A stretch of DNA of 64,000 nucleotides from an uncultured Bacteroidales bacterium. Lineage in GTDB: Bacteria > Bacteroidota > Bacteroidia > Bacteroidales > FEN-979. A program made the translations under genes and the position numbers. The stretch's first letter is position 1; every line of letters begins with the position of its first letter. The DNA lies in assembly GCA_903887775.1 (NCBI GenBank), contig CAISRB010000007.1, forward strand, positions 186,001 through 250,000, written 5' to 3'. Below are positions 25,899-34,199 of the stretch, in pieces. Under the pieces are notes generated by a model, which was not told the DNA's origin, ran no database searches, and saw only the letters and a program-made list of their open reading frames with translations.

Positions 25899-27209
25899 AT
25901 GAGAACATTTCAAAAAATAAGCAGACTATTATTGTTTACAGGTTTATTTGCTTTTTGCAATAACACATTTTCGCAGCCGGTTGCAGACCCTTTCTCCAAT
26001 GGCAGCAATGAACGCAATATGATTGTTGTGATCAGCGATATTCATCTTGGTGCCGACCTGGCTTATGCAGAGATCAACAAAAATCTTAAACCGCTTGAGA
26101 AATTTCTCGATAAAATCAGCTTGTCGCCAAATGTAAAAGAACTTGTTATTGCGGGGGATTTGCTTGACGAGTGGTTCGTCCCGGCCACAACCGACACATA
26201 TAACGGAAAGGACCAGGCTGATTTTGTAAAGCGGATAGCGATCGCCAATAAAGGAGTGATAGATGCCTTCAACCGTATCATCCGGGGTGGAAAAATTTTA
26301 GTCACCTATGTACCCGGTAACCATGATCTGACTATCACTGCGGATAATGTTGCCAGTATCCTGCCGGGAATACACCAGGCCAGGGATAAAGAACTGGGGT
26401 TAGGTACCTATTCGCCTGCTGACCATCCTGAAATAGCCGTTGAGCATGGGCATCGCTATAATTTTTTCTGTGCACCCGACCCGATTTCAAACCAGGATGT
26501 CGCGCCCGGGACTATAATGCCTCCGGGATACTTTTTTACCAGAATAGCCGCACTGCATGTAGTGCAGGGTCGTAAAACTGCAAGCGATTCAGTACCGGCC
26601 GTCACTAAAAATAATTCGGGTGATAAAAGCCAGGCCCTGTTGTTCGGATACTGGAAAATCTGGAAAGCAACATTGAACATGTTTACGATAACAAACAAGT
26701 ATGATGAAAAAATCATCGTAACAAACGTGAATGGATTCAACGGGAAATATTCAGTCAAAGATCTTCTGCCTTATCAGTCATCTTCCGGAGGGCATATCGA
26801 TGTGAAGCTTTATAAGGGAATCCAGGATTCATGGGACCAGCGACAAACACTTAACCATGTTGCTGTGAGCATCCCGGTAGCCCAGGCCATGAGATATGTC
26901 GCAGAAGCGGGTGAAACAGACAGGCAGTCAGAAGTGCAATACTTTATGAATCCGAATTCGAATAAACGAATTGTCGTTTTCGGACATACTCATGTTGCGA
27001 AAATCATTACGTCAAACAACTATAAAGGGCAGAAATCAATTTATGCGAATTCAGGAACATGGATTGACCGTAACCCAAAACTAACGACCATGAATTTTGT
27101 CGCCATAACCCTGCAAAATGCTGCAGCAACTTCACAAACCTTCGTGAAATTATACAATTTCGAAGGTGAAGTTGTTACGAAAATGGCTGAAAATTCAATA
27201 CGATTTTAA
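25899..27209 (+). CDS. Exported calcineurin-like metallophosphoesterase
   Basis: A 436-residue protein with a signal peptide (MRTFQKISRLLLFTGLFAFC ... FSQ). The two-metal site of the calcineurin-like family is complete: D47 and H49 in VISDIHLG, D87 in IAGDLLDEW, N141-H142 in VPGNHD, an H-G-H at 183-185 (EHGHRYN) and a final GHTH in VVFGHTHVAK. The layout is closest to UDP-2,3-diacylglucosamine hydrolase-like and related phosphodiesterases, but the export signal places it in the periplasm or beyond, so the substrate is open. There is no T9SS domain at the C-terminus (ENSIRF). It lies 16 bases after the T9SS protein gene and 26 bases before the propeller gene. Confidence 0.88.
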   Translation: MRTFQKISRLLLFTGLFAFCNNTFSQPVADPFSNGSNERNMIVVISDIHLGADLAYAEINKNLKPLEKFLDKISLSPNVKELVIAGDLLDEWFVPATTDTYNGKDQADFVKRIAIANKGVIDAFNRIIRGGKILVTYVPGNHDLTITADNVASILPGIHQARDKELGLGTYSPADHPEIAVEHGHRYNFFCAPDPISNQDVAPGTIMPPGYFFTRIAALHVVQGRKTASDSVPAVTKNNSGDKSQALLFGYWKIWKATLNMFTITNKYDEKIIVTNVNGFNGKYSVKDLLPYQSSSGGHIDVKLYKGIQDSWDQRQTLNHVAVSIPVAQAMRYVAEAGETDRQSEVQYFMNPNSNKRIVVFGHTHVAKIITSNNYKGQKSIYANSGTWIDRNPKLTTMNFVAITLQNAAATSQTFVKLYNFEGEVVTKMAENSIRF

Positions 27210-27235
27210 CAGGCAAAATTCTCATCCGCCCATAT

Positions 27236-30166
27236 ATGAAAAACAAGTACACATTTGCCGGCACTTATTCGCATGCACAACTAGTAATTGTAATCTCAAT
27301 GGTGTTGTTTCTAAGCTTTTTATTATCAGGCAGGATTGCATCAGCCCAGGCGACATCACCAGCCACATCAACTACGGATAAGGCGAATTTCTATCAGATC
27401 CAGAAAAGATTCAACGATTACTGGAAAGGACGGGTGGTTACCAGGGGCTCAGGCTATAAGCCATTTAAACGCTGGGAATGGTTTTGGGAGCAGCGCGTGG
27501 ACAGGCAAGGCAACTTTCCGCCAAATAATATTGTTACTACTGAGTGGGAAAAATATGTTGGGACTCATGTACCTGATCAGCCCCAGGATTCTGCAGCTTA
27601 CTGGACGGCCATGGGCCCCAATGCTACAAAAAGCGGGTATTTCGGCCTTGGACGCATCAACTGTATTGCCTTTCATCCTAACGACAAGAACACCTTCTGG
27701 GTAGGAACACCTGCAGGAGGATTATGGAAGACGACTGATTTCGGGAAAACCTGGACAACGAATTTTGACGACCAGCCCGTCCTTGGTGTCAGCGATATGG
27801 TAATTGATCCTTTATTTCCTCAGATCATGTACATAGCCACTGGTGACGGTGATGCTGCCAGTATGGTGGGTGATATCAATGGCAGCGGTGCAGGCGACAC
27901 CAAGAGTATAGGCGTCTTAAAGTCGATAAACGGAGGGGCTACATGGAATGCTACCGGGTTGAGCTGGAGTTCCGACAGCAGCAAACTTATCCGCCGCCTT
28001 GTGATGCATCCAACTAAATCGAATATTCTTTTCGCTGCAACGTCTTCAGGAATATACAGGACAATAAACGGAGGGATAAAATGGGACTTGCAGAAAGAAG
28101 GATATTTCACCGACATCGTATTAAAACCCCAGGACTCTCTGGTGATGTATGCTGCCAGTACTAATGGAATGGTTTTCAAGTCCGTCGATGGGGGGAGCGG
28201 TTGGGACTCGCTCACTCAATTCAAAGATGGATATCGCATCATTCTGGCAGTAAACCCAAAGAATCCACTTTTACTGGAAGCCATCTGCACCAATGCGATG
28301 AACGGACTTTCAGGCTTGTACCGTTCGACTGACCAGGGAAATAAATTTACTAAATTTTATCCGAAAGATCCAGTTGATTCGACGAGTACAAAACAAAATT
28401 TGCTGAACAGTTACGCCGACATGAACAAACATGCTACCCCCTGGGGAGGGCAGGGAAATTATGATCTTTGCTACCTGATCAATCCAACCGATACCAACGA
28501 ACGCTGGGTGGGAGGCGTCAATACATGGAAAAGCACCAACAGCGGGAAGTCCTGGACACTCGTTACCTATTGGACTGATACGGTTGCCTGCCAAACGGTA
28601 CATGCCGACAAGCATTGGTTCACGTTTCATCCTCTTCAGCCCGGTACATTCATGGAAGGAAATGATGGCGGGATCTATTTTACAAAGGACGGAGGCAAAA
28701 AATGGACCGACATTACCCGGGGTATGCAAATTGGTCAGATTTACCGGATCGGAGGGTCCTATACCAATAAAAACCTGGTCATTGCAGGGTTCCAGGATAA
28801 TGGTTCGCAGATTCAAAGTGATTTTAACTGGCTGGCTCCCGAAGTCATCGGTGGTGACGGTATGGATTGCCAGATCGATCATTATAATTCTTCAGTGCAG
28901 TATGCATCATATTGCAATGGAGTAATCTACAGGTCCACCGATCCTACCTGGGAGAGCTCTAAAATGAGAACGGTAATCTCAGCCTCTATACCGGGCAGAC
29001 CTACCGGTGCATGGGTAACCCCCTATATTTTACATCCCAAAGATACCGGTACTATATATGCAGGGTACCAGGATATCTACAAAACAATAAACGGAGGGAT
29101 AAAATGGGAGAAGGCAAACAAACAAAACCTCCCAACCCCCAACCCTAAAACTGATGTAAATATCAAATCCATCGAAATTTCACAAAGCAATCCAAAGGCG
29201 ATGTATGCGGCCAGGCTTTATGCGCTTTTCAAAACAGATAATGACTGGCAAACATACAAGGAAAAGAAAAATCCTTCCGGGAACGACAGTTGTGTGATAA
29301 CGATGATCGCCATACATCCAACGAATCCCGATACACTTTGGGTTTCATTAGGCGGGTATAAGAACAATAAGAAGGTTTTCCGTTCAAACGACGGAGGGGA
29401 TACCTGGATTAACATCTCCGGATCGCTACCGAACCTGCCGGTGAGCTGCATAAAATATCAGAACAATACCAATGATGCCCTGTATATTGGTACCGATGCC
29501 GGTGTGTATTACAGGAATTCAGGAATGACTGACTGGAGGAGGTATAGTCAGGGCTTACCCAACGTAATAGTTACCGACCTTGATATTCAATATATGGCTG
29601 GTAAGATACGCGCCTCTACTTATGGAAGGGGCCTGTGGGAATCGGAACTTTATGTTGAACCCGGCTATTACCAGATCAATGGTGTTACCTTCCCGCTTAA
29701 CGGGGGTACTGTTAGTGGTTCAGGGGTATATAGTGCCGGAGCAACAGTTACCATGAACGCTGTCCCTGAAAAGAACTGGCTCTTCCTGGGATGGTCTGAG
29801 AATAATCAGCTGATTGCGGATTCTTCCGAAAAAACATTGACGTTTGCAGCAAATTCGAACCGCAACCTGGTTGCAGGTTTCGCACAACCGAATGGCGTTA
29901 ACGAGATCACAAGCAACCCGGTAAGGCTCTATCCAAATCCAAGCAGCGGTCTCGTGGAAGTCGTTGTTGACCAGAGCATCGGCAAGGAGATACAATCGAT
30001 CGTGGTCACAGGAATCGATGGAAAAACAGTGTATCGATCAACAAAAGCACCGGCCGGAGGACGGTTCACTATCAACCTTTCCTCCTGTGCTTCAGGGGAG
30101 TACATCGTAACTTTACACCTTGCTTCAGGCAGTAAATACAACAACCGCCTGATCCTAAGGAGGTAG
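27236..30166 (+). CDS. VPS10/sortilin-like beta-propeller protein with InlB-type repeat and T9SS domain
   Basis: A 976-residue surface protein. A signal/anchor segment lies at residues about 14-38. The body (about 120-800) contains many Asp-box-like blades: TTDFGKTWTT, SINGGATWNAT, TINGGIKWDL, SVDGGSGWDSL, STNSGKSWTLV, TKDGGKKWTDI and SNDGGDTWIN. This is the pattern of sortilin/VPS10 and BNR propellers. TINGGIKWxx occurs twice almost unchanged (near nt 28070 and 29090). Residues about 815-885 form a divergent InlB B-repeat-like domain (GVYSAGATVTMNAVPEKNWL ... NLVAGF). The last about 75 residues are a type A sorting domain (VRLYPNPSSGLVEVVV ... RLILRR). The role is probably binding or adhesion at the cell surface; no catalytic site is evident. 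Confidence 0.9.
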   Translation: MKNKYTFAGTYSHAQLVIVISMVLFLSFLLSGRIASAQATSPATSTTDKANFYQIQKRFNDYWKGRVVTRGSGYKPFKRWEWFWEQRVDRQGNFPPNNIVTTEWEKYVGTHVPDQPQDSAAYWTAMGPNATKSGYFGLGRINCIAFHPNDKNTFWVGTPAGGLWKTTDFGKTWTTNFDDQPVLGVSDMVIDPLFPQIMYIATGDGDAASMVGDINGSGAGDTKSIGVLKSINGGATWNATGLSWSSDSSKLIRRLVMHPTKSNILFAATSSGIYRTINGGIKWDLQKEGYFTDIVLKPQDSLVMYAASTNGMVFKSVDGGSGWDSLTQFKDGYRIILAVNPKNPLLLEAICTNAMNGLSGLYRSTDQGNKFTKFYPKDPVDSTSTKQNLLNSYADMNKHATPWGGQGNYDLCYLINPTDTNERWVGGVNTWKSTNSGKSWTLVTYWTDTVACQTVHADKHWFTFHPLQPGTFMEGNDGGIYFTKDGGKKWTDITRGMQIGQIYRIGGSYTNKNLVIAGFQDNGSQIQSDFNWLAPEVIGGDGMDCQIDHYNSSVQYASYCNGVIYRSTDPTWESSKMRTVISASIPGRPTGAWVTPYILHPKDTGTIYAGYQDIYKTINGGIKWEKANKQNLPTPNPKTDVNIKSIEISQSNPKAMYAARLYALFKTDNDWQTYKEKKNPSGNDSCVITMIAIHPTNPDTLWVSLGGYKNNKKVFRSNDGGDTWINISGSLPNLPVSCIKYQNNTNDALYIGTDAGVYYRNSGMTDWRRYSQGLPNVIVTDLDIQYMAGKIRASTYGRGLWESELYVEPGYYQINGVTFPLNGGTVSGSGVYSAGATVTMNAVPEKNWLFLGWSENNQLIADSSEKTLTFAANSNRNLVAGFAQPNGVNEITSNPVRLYPNPSSGLVEVVVDQSIGKEIQSIVVTGIDGKTVYRSTKAPAGGRFTINLSSCASGEYIVTLHLASGSKYNNRLILRR

Positions 30167-30214
30167 AACGGGAAGTTTTAATCACGGTTTGAGCTCTTTG
30201 AGCAGGATTGTTAA

Positions 30215-30246
30215 TTGATATATCGATTTCCTGTTTTATATATCAA
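30215..30246. terminator. Hairpin between convergent T9SS genes
   Basis: TTGATATAT (30215-30223) and ATATATCAA (30238-30246) form a perfect 9-base stem with a 14-base loop. It lies in the 151-base gap between two convergent genes, where a bidirectional terminator is expected. There is no strong T-tract, so termination is only a guess. Confidence 0.4.
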
Positions 30247-30317
30247 CACTCCCGGATGAACAGTCTGCTCTGGCAGATAAGGAATAAAATGCTGCCGTGC
30301 CTGATAAAAAATGAGGT

Positions 30318-32213
30318 TTACTTCAGGATCACAATTTTCCTGGTAATTACGCTGCTGCTGGATTTGACCCGGACAAAACAAATCCCTCCCGTAACATCGG
30401 TGATATCGATTGCAATTGTGTTAAGTCCGCTGCCCGGCGAGATGGTCCTAAGGAGCCGACCGAACATATCAAGGAGTTCAATAGTCACAGCCTGGCTTGC
30501 ATCCCTGCTAAGCAACACGATGTTGATCTTGTCCCTGGCAGGGTTGGGATAAATATTCAAACCGATGTTGTCGTGGCCTGTCTTGATTGGTATGCCGGTG
30601 AATGTTCCCCCTCCGGGAAGGGTATTTGTGATAAAGGCTTGTGTCACTAAATCGGTCATATTTTGCAGCTTTGAAACTGAGCCTACGGCACTTTTTGAAT
30701 TATAATCCCTAGCCCAATTGAACGAAAGGTCTATTTCCTGTAAAGCTCCCGCATGGAATGTAAAAGGACCCGAAACCTGAATTCCCCTGCGGTCGCCCGG
30801 ACTGTTGCCGGCAGTGGAATCCGACCAGTTCTTTGGGCCATATGGCGGGATACCGCCTGTGCCCCAGTTCAGGGAATCGGATTCACCGGGGAACATGAAC
30901 CTGCATGCAGGCCCGTATGCACCGGTACTGGTATGGCCGTTTCCCCCATAGAGCAAGGGCGTGCCATCGAGCCAAAAACCTTTCATAAAACTGTAATACT
31001 GATAGTCGTATCTCGGATCAAGCATGTAGGACGGAACCCCCGAATTGCTAGTGTAAATAAAACGGCACATCCCCAGCCGTTCGTTGTCGACGATGGAATC
31101 CCCGAAAAACTGCCCGTTCACACTGTAATCGCAAAGCCTGTGGCCGTAGCTGTCATATTTAGGATTGTCAATACCGTCGGGATCCATATAAGGCCCTGCA
31201 AGTAAGACAACTCCGAGTGAAGGGGGATTTGCACCGTAAGCATATGGTTCCCCGAACCCGTCGACCGGTGTTCCGTTATATCCGATATGAATGTTTCTTT
31301 CCACATCGCAGCCTACATAATCATCATTAGCGTAACCGAGATCGATATCGGTGAAAACCCCCAGGTAAACGCTGTCGTAAGTCTTCTGGGAACGGTTGAA
31401 AATCTTGTAGTTCAGGAAGATGGTGTTCTTGAAAACCGAGTCATTCGGCAAGTCCCAGGCATAGGCCATTCCATGGAATTCCACTCCCAGTTTGTTTCCG
31501 AAGGTTTCAAGATGGGGTCCGCGGTCATCGTTGAAAATGAAAAACAACGCCTGGTCTCCTCTGATCAGGGGGTAATCGCCATCCATAGGGCTGTATATTC
31601 CGTCGCCGTTCACATCAAAAAAAGGCGCAAGCTGTGACGCCTGTCCCATCGAAGTATTCCCATTACCAGGCCAGGAAAGGATATCGGGAAGAGGCTGGTA
31701 ACCCGGATCAGCATAATGAGCTTTATGATATTCTATGTCGGTTTTCTTCAGGTTCCACACATGGCTCCATACCGAATCCTGGTATGCGGAATAATAAGCA
31801 GGATCCATGACGGGGCCGCAGTAAAAATCGGGACAGGAACCTGCGACTCCTGTATTAGGCCCCTGGCGGTAACGTTCCCCTGCAAAATGCAGTACTCCCT
31901 GGTTGTCCTTTCCGCCTATCCACATGGTGTTGGAAAAGGCTGAAGTCTTCCCGCTGCCTTTCGGCACCTCGAAGGCGGCATTTTCATAAAAGAAATGGCT
32001 CCCCCTGGCAAAGAACAGGGCATTGATGTTATTTACATTGAGCCAGGCATGTCCGGTATCGCTGGCAAGCAGGGTCCTTACTGAAGGGATGGAAGGATCT
32101 TTTCCAAAATTAACGGCAGGGCCCCCCACCGGCTGGGCACTGAGGCAAAAGCCTGAAGATGTCATCAGGCAAAGTAAAAACCACTTGACTGGGGTAAAAA
32201 TCCGGGTATCCAT
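30318..32213 (-). CDS. T9SS type A sorting-domain protein, function unknown
   Basis: A 631-residue exported protein. The signal peptide is MDTRIFTPVKWFLLCLMTSS ending in LSAQ. The N-terminal part matches a common Bacteroidota surface-protein start (LLASDTGHAWLNVNNINALF ... TMWIGGKDNQGVLHFAGERY). The middle contains FFDVNGDGIYSPMDGDYPLI, an EF-hand/dockerin-like calcium loop with Asp at alternating positions. The C-terminus is a type A sorting domain (LNIYPNPARDKINIVLL ... ITRKIVILK). No catalytic residues are recognised. The gene has a good promoter upstream and a leader hairpin, and appears to be transcribed alone. Confidence 0.86.
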   Translation of the reverse strand: MDTRIFTPVKWFLLCLMTSSGFCLSAQPVGGPAVNFGKDPSIPSVRTLLASDTGHAWLNVNNINALFFARGSHFFYENAAFEVPKGSGKTSAFSNTMWIGGKDNQGVLHFAGERYRQGPNTGVAGSCPDFYCGPVMDPAYYSAYQDSVWSHVWNLKKTDIEYHKAHYADPGYQPLPDILSWPGNGNTSMGQASQLAPFFDVNGDGIYSPMDGDYPLIRGDQALFFIFNDDRGPHLETFGNKLGVEFHGMAYAWDLPNDSVFKNTIFLNYKIFNRSQKTYDSVYLGVFTDIDLGYANDDYVGCDVERNIHIGYNGTPVDGFGEPYAYGANPPSLGVVLLAGPYMDPDGIDNPKYDSYGHRLCDYSVNGQFFGDSIVDNERLGMCRFIYTSNSGVPSYMLDPRYDYQYYSFMKGFWLDGTPLLYGGNGHTSTGAYGPACRFMFPGESDSLNWGTGGIPPYGPKNWSDSTAGNSPGDRRGIQVSGPFTFHAGALQEIDLSFNWARDYNSKSAVGSVSKLQNMTDLVTQAFITNTLPGGGTFTGIPIKTGHDNIGLNIYPNPARDKINIVLLSRDASQAVTIELLDMFGRLLRTISPGSGLNTIAIDITDVTGGICFVRVKSSSSVITRKIVILK

Positions 32214-32270
32214 AATTTGAAATTAAGGTTTAAAACACCAATTAGATTATGAATGACAGGCATCCCACCC

Positions 32271-32300
32271 CACCCGGACGCTCTCTGAAAGTGCCGGGTG
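32271..32300 (-). promoter_or_regulatory. Hairpin in the leader of the T9SS gene
   Basis: CACCCGG and CCGGGTG form a perfect 7-base GC-rich stem with a 16-base loop. It lies between the predicted transcription start (near 32309) and the ATG at 32213, so it would fold in the mRNA leader. It could act in mRNA stability or translation control. Confidence 0.45.
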
Positions 32301-32315
32301 ATGTGTTCATATTCA

Positions 32316-32345
32316 CAAAGATAATATAAATCATGGCCGGATCAA
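32316..32345 (-). promoter_or_regulatory. Bacteroidota promoter (-33 TTG, 19 nt, TATCTTTG)
   Basis: On the minus strand TTG (plus-strand 32343-32345) is followed by exactly 19 bases and then TATCTTTG (plus-strand 32316-32323). This is the full Bacteroidota housekeeping promoter pattern TTG-N19-TAnnTTTG. It is the best-supported promoter in the window and drives the T9SS gene ending at 30318, with a leader of roughly 95 bases. Confidence 0.65.
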
Positions 32346-32514
32346 TTTTTTTCTCAAATAAGCTTTCCGGGTCAAAGAAACGCTTGCATATTGTTCGTTT
32401 TGTTCAATAAAATTCTGAATCTCGGTATTATATTAACTTATATATACTATGAATTATATAAAATGCAGAATATCAATAAGTTAATAATTGTTGCACCTAT
32501 GTTGCACCTGAAAG
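32346..32514. other. AT-rich gap with a GTTGCACCT direct repeat
   Basis: This stretch between the T9SS promoter and the tRNA terminator has no ORF. The only structure seen is GTTGCACCT at 32490-32498 and again at 32501-32509, an 11-base-spaced direct repeat just downstream of the tRNA gene. This is a place where integrases often act, but no integrase gene is nearby. Confidence 0.4.
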
Positions 32515-32551
32515 AAAAAAGGCCGATATTTTATTGAATATCAGCCTTTTT
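32515..32551 (-). terminator. Intrinsic terminator downstream of tRNA-Arg
   Basis: Read on the minus strand, AAAAAGGCTGATATT pairs with AATATCGGCCTTTTTT across a 6-base loop, with one G-T pair, and the stem runs into a T-tract. It lies 12 bases past the 3' end of the tRNA gene, in the right orientation to end its transcript. Confidence 0.75.
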
Positions 32552-32563
32552 CAATGTTCTCAG

Positions 32564-32635
32564 TAGCCCCGGTAGGAATCGAACCTACATTTAAAGTTTA
32601 GGAAACTTCCGTTCTATCCATTGAACTACAGGGCC
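32564..32635 (-). tRNA. tRNA-Arg (anticodon CCT)
   Basis: A 72-base gene that folds into a full cloverleaf on the minus strand. The acceptor stem pairs GGCCCTG with CGGGGCT (with G-T pairs), the D-arm is GTTC/GAAC, the anticodon stem GAAGT/ACTTT encloses loop TTCCTAA with anticodon CCT at the centre, and the T-arm is GTAGG TTCGATT CCTAC. It reads AGG codons. The 3' CCA is not encoded; the sequence after discriminator A is CTG. A -7 box lies just upstream and a terminator just downstream, so it is an independent unit. Confidence 0.95.
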
Positions 32636-32645
32636 AATGGGGGTG

Positions 32646-32653
32646 CAAAGATA
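32646..32653 (-). promoter_or_regulatory. -7 box (TATCTTTG) of the tRNA-Arg gene
   Basis: TATCTTTG on the minus strand matches TAnnTTTG and lies 10 bases upstream of the tRNA 5' end. At the expected 19-base distance upstream there is CTG, one mismatch from the -33 TTG. Confidence 0.55.
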
Positions 32654-32733
32654 GAATTTATTTTGAAGATAACAGTCTGTAGCCGCTTCCAGCGTAGTTA
32701 CATTAAAGGCTTAGAGCTGGTGGTTTCATTTGT

Positions 32734-33957
32734 TTACAAAGAATTAATAAACTGCAGTACCTGAGGCGCCCTGCCCGGCTGGATGAGGTTAAAATGATCT
32801 ACCCATTGCTGAAGCGGAAGGGGACGGTTAACAGGCACATTCAGGGTGTCGAAGTTGGCTGAATTTACAGGTACCAGTCCGTCGTTGGGCGGAGGTCCGA
32901 ACAGAAGGAATGCATCATACCCGATTCTGTCGATGGAGGCTGCCCAGGCCGGCAGCCATTGATAATGACTCGTGTTGTCAAGCTGATCGGTCATTTGACC
33001 GGCGATCACCCAGTATTTTGACCGGTTCGCGATGTCCAGGGCATTGTGAAGCATGTTTGGGATGAACCCGGTGTAAGGGTACATCTGCCGTGGGCCCGGA
33101 AAATTGGCAAAGCACACCAGGTTGATCAGGCTGACCAGTGGGGTTCCCAGGTGAGGGGTTCCCAGGGTGACCAGTTTGGTAATGGTTCCGCCGCTGGCGA
33201 TATAGGCCCGTGAGACCAGTCCTCCCATCGAATGACCGATGAGGATGGGGCTTACCAGCCCTGCAGCGACCACCGAATCGCGCAATGCCCTGCCGTTAAG
33301 CGTGATTGAATCTTTCCAGTTATACTGGAACACATAAACATTGTGCCTCAGTTTGAAATCGGCCGAGAGATTCATGATGAGGGTATCCCAGCATTTCAGG
33401 GTTGCATCCATTCCGTGCACGAAAATCACGGGAGGGCCGGTAGGATTGGTGGTGGAGAGTACTTTTACGAATTTATACGAATTAGTTGGCAGGGTGTCGC
33501 AGTTGATCCTGGATAACGTCCTCCTTAGGTAAACATCTTTAAGGACATCTTTCCCGTTTTTCATGAGCGAGGCAGTAGTGAATTGTCCAAGAATGGAGGT
33601 TGGAGCCGAGCCGGGAGCAACATATGCTGTAAACCTGAAAGAGAGAGCTCCTGAAGAGAATGTCCCGACCAGGTTCAGGTTCCCTTGCGAGAGGCTGCCT
33701 GAGATCAGACCGGGTTGCTGGTTCGAGTCTACCCGTACTACCGCATCTCCTGAAAGTGCATAAGATTTCCCGCTTAGCTGGATCTGGTAGTAGTGACCCT
33801 GATACAGGCTGTTCTGCGAGACACATTCCCAGGTCCCCGACAGATCTGCATCAGGCAAAGGATCAGCTGCTTTGTTCTTGCAGCTTGTGAATATTAAAGC
33901 GGTAAGTGCGAGGGTTAGGATCAGGTGTTTCATTGCTTTCTTGGGTGTTGGTTTCAT
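32734..33957 (-). CDS. Lipase-like alpha/beta-hydrolase lipoprotein
   Basis: A 407-residue predicted lipoprotein. The signal sequence around LILTLALTALIFTSC ends in a lipobox-like TSC, so it should be anchored in the outer or inner membrane. Residues about 35-130 form a beta-rich domain (DADLSGTWECVSQ start) like those of lipocalin-like or DUF lipoproteins. The hydrolase domain has PPVIFVHGMDATLKCWDTLI (oxyanion loop), the nucleophile Ser in LIGHSMGGLVSRAYI, TLGTPHLGTPL, and a late His in WVDHFNLIQPG that suits the catalytic His. It resembles bacterial triacylglycerol lipases and esterases of the LipA/PGAP1 group. ATG 33957 is used; ATG 33933 gives a shorter, more typical signal peptide and may be the true start. 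Confidence 0.85.
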   Translation of the reverse strand: MKPTPKKAMKHLILTLALTALIFTSCKNKAADPLPDADLSGTWECVSQNSLYQGHYYQIQLSGKSYALSGDAVVRVDSNQQPGLISGSLSQGNLNLVGTFSSGALSFRFTAYVAPGSAPTSILGQFTTASLMKNGKDVLKDVYLRRTLSRINCDTLPTNSYKFVKVLSTTNPTGPPVIFVHGMDATLKCWDTLIMNLSADFKLRHNVYVFQYNWKDSITLNGRALRDSVVAAGLVSPILIGHSMGGLVSRAYIASGGTITKLVTLGTPHLGTPLVSLINLVCFANFPGPRQMYPYTGFIPNMLHNALDIANRSKYWVIAGQMTDQLDNTSHYQWLPAWAASIDRIGYDAFLLFGPPPNDGLVPVNSANFDTLNVPVNRPLPLQQWVDHFNLIQPGRAPQVLQFINSL

Positions 33958-34009
33958 ATTTTATGTAAATAATCTAATAGAGACAATAAAGGTTAACAAA
34001 TGTTGTATT

Positions 34010-34192
34010 TTAAGTTTCAGCTTGAGTCTGCATTTCTGTATTCCTCTTTGTTTCTGATTCGAGTTTGCTGATGATCTGCTTCAGCAAAACGGCGATTTCG
34101 CCCCCTGAGCCTTCAAGAAGTTTCTCCAGCCTGATTCCCAGGTCCGACACCAGTGCGTTAAACTGACTGATCAAAATTGTTTTGCTCATCAT
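34010..34192 (-). CDS. Small hypothetical protein
   Basis: A 60-residue ORF that starts with two adjacent ATG codons, 7 bases after the stop of the carbonic anhydrase gene. The sequence (MMSKTILISQFNALVSDLG, then KLLEGSGGEIAVLLKQII) is predicted to be helical, has no membrane segment and no motif I recognise. Tight spacing on the same strand argues that it is translated with the carbonic anhydrase. It may instead be a chance ORF. Confidence 0.45.
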   Translation of the reverse strand: MMSKTILISQFNALVSDLGIRLEKLLEGSGGEIAVLLKQIISKLESETKRNTEMQTQAET

Positions 34193-34199
34193 TGAAATG

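Noticed and set aside
28310-28882. 190-residue minus-strand ORF
   Set aside because: Antisense shadow of the VPS10-like propeller gene; no motif or separate signal was found.
32346-32635. Integrated prophage or genomic island at tRNA-Arg
   Set aside because: No integrase, excision or phage genes and no duplicated tRNA 3' end were found; only a short direct repeat is present.
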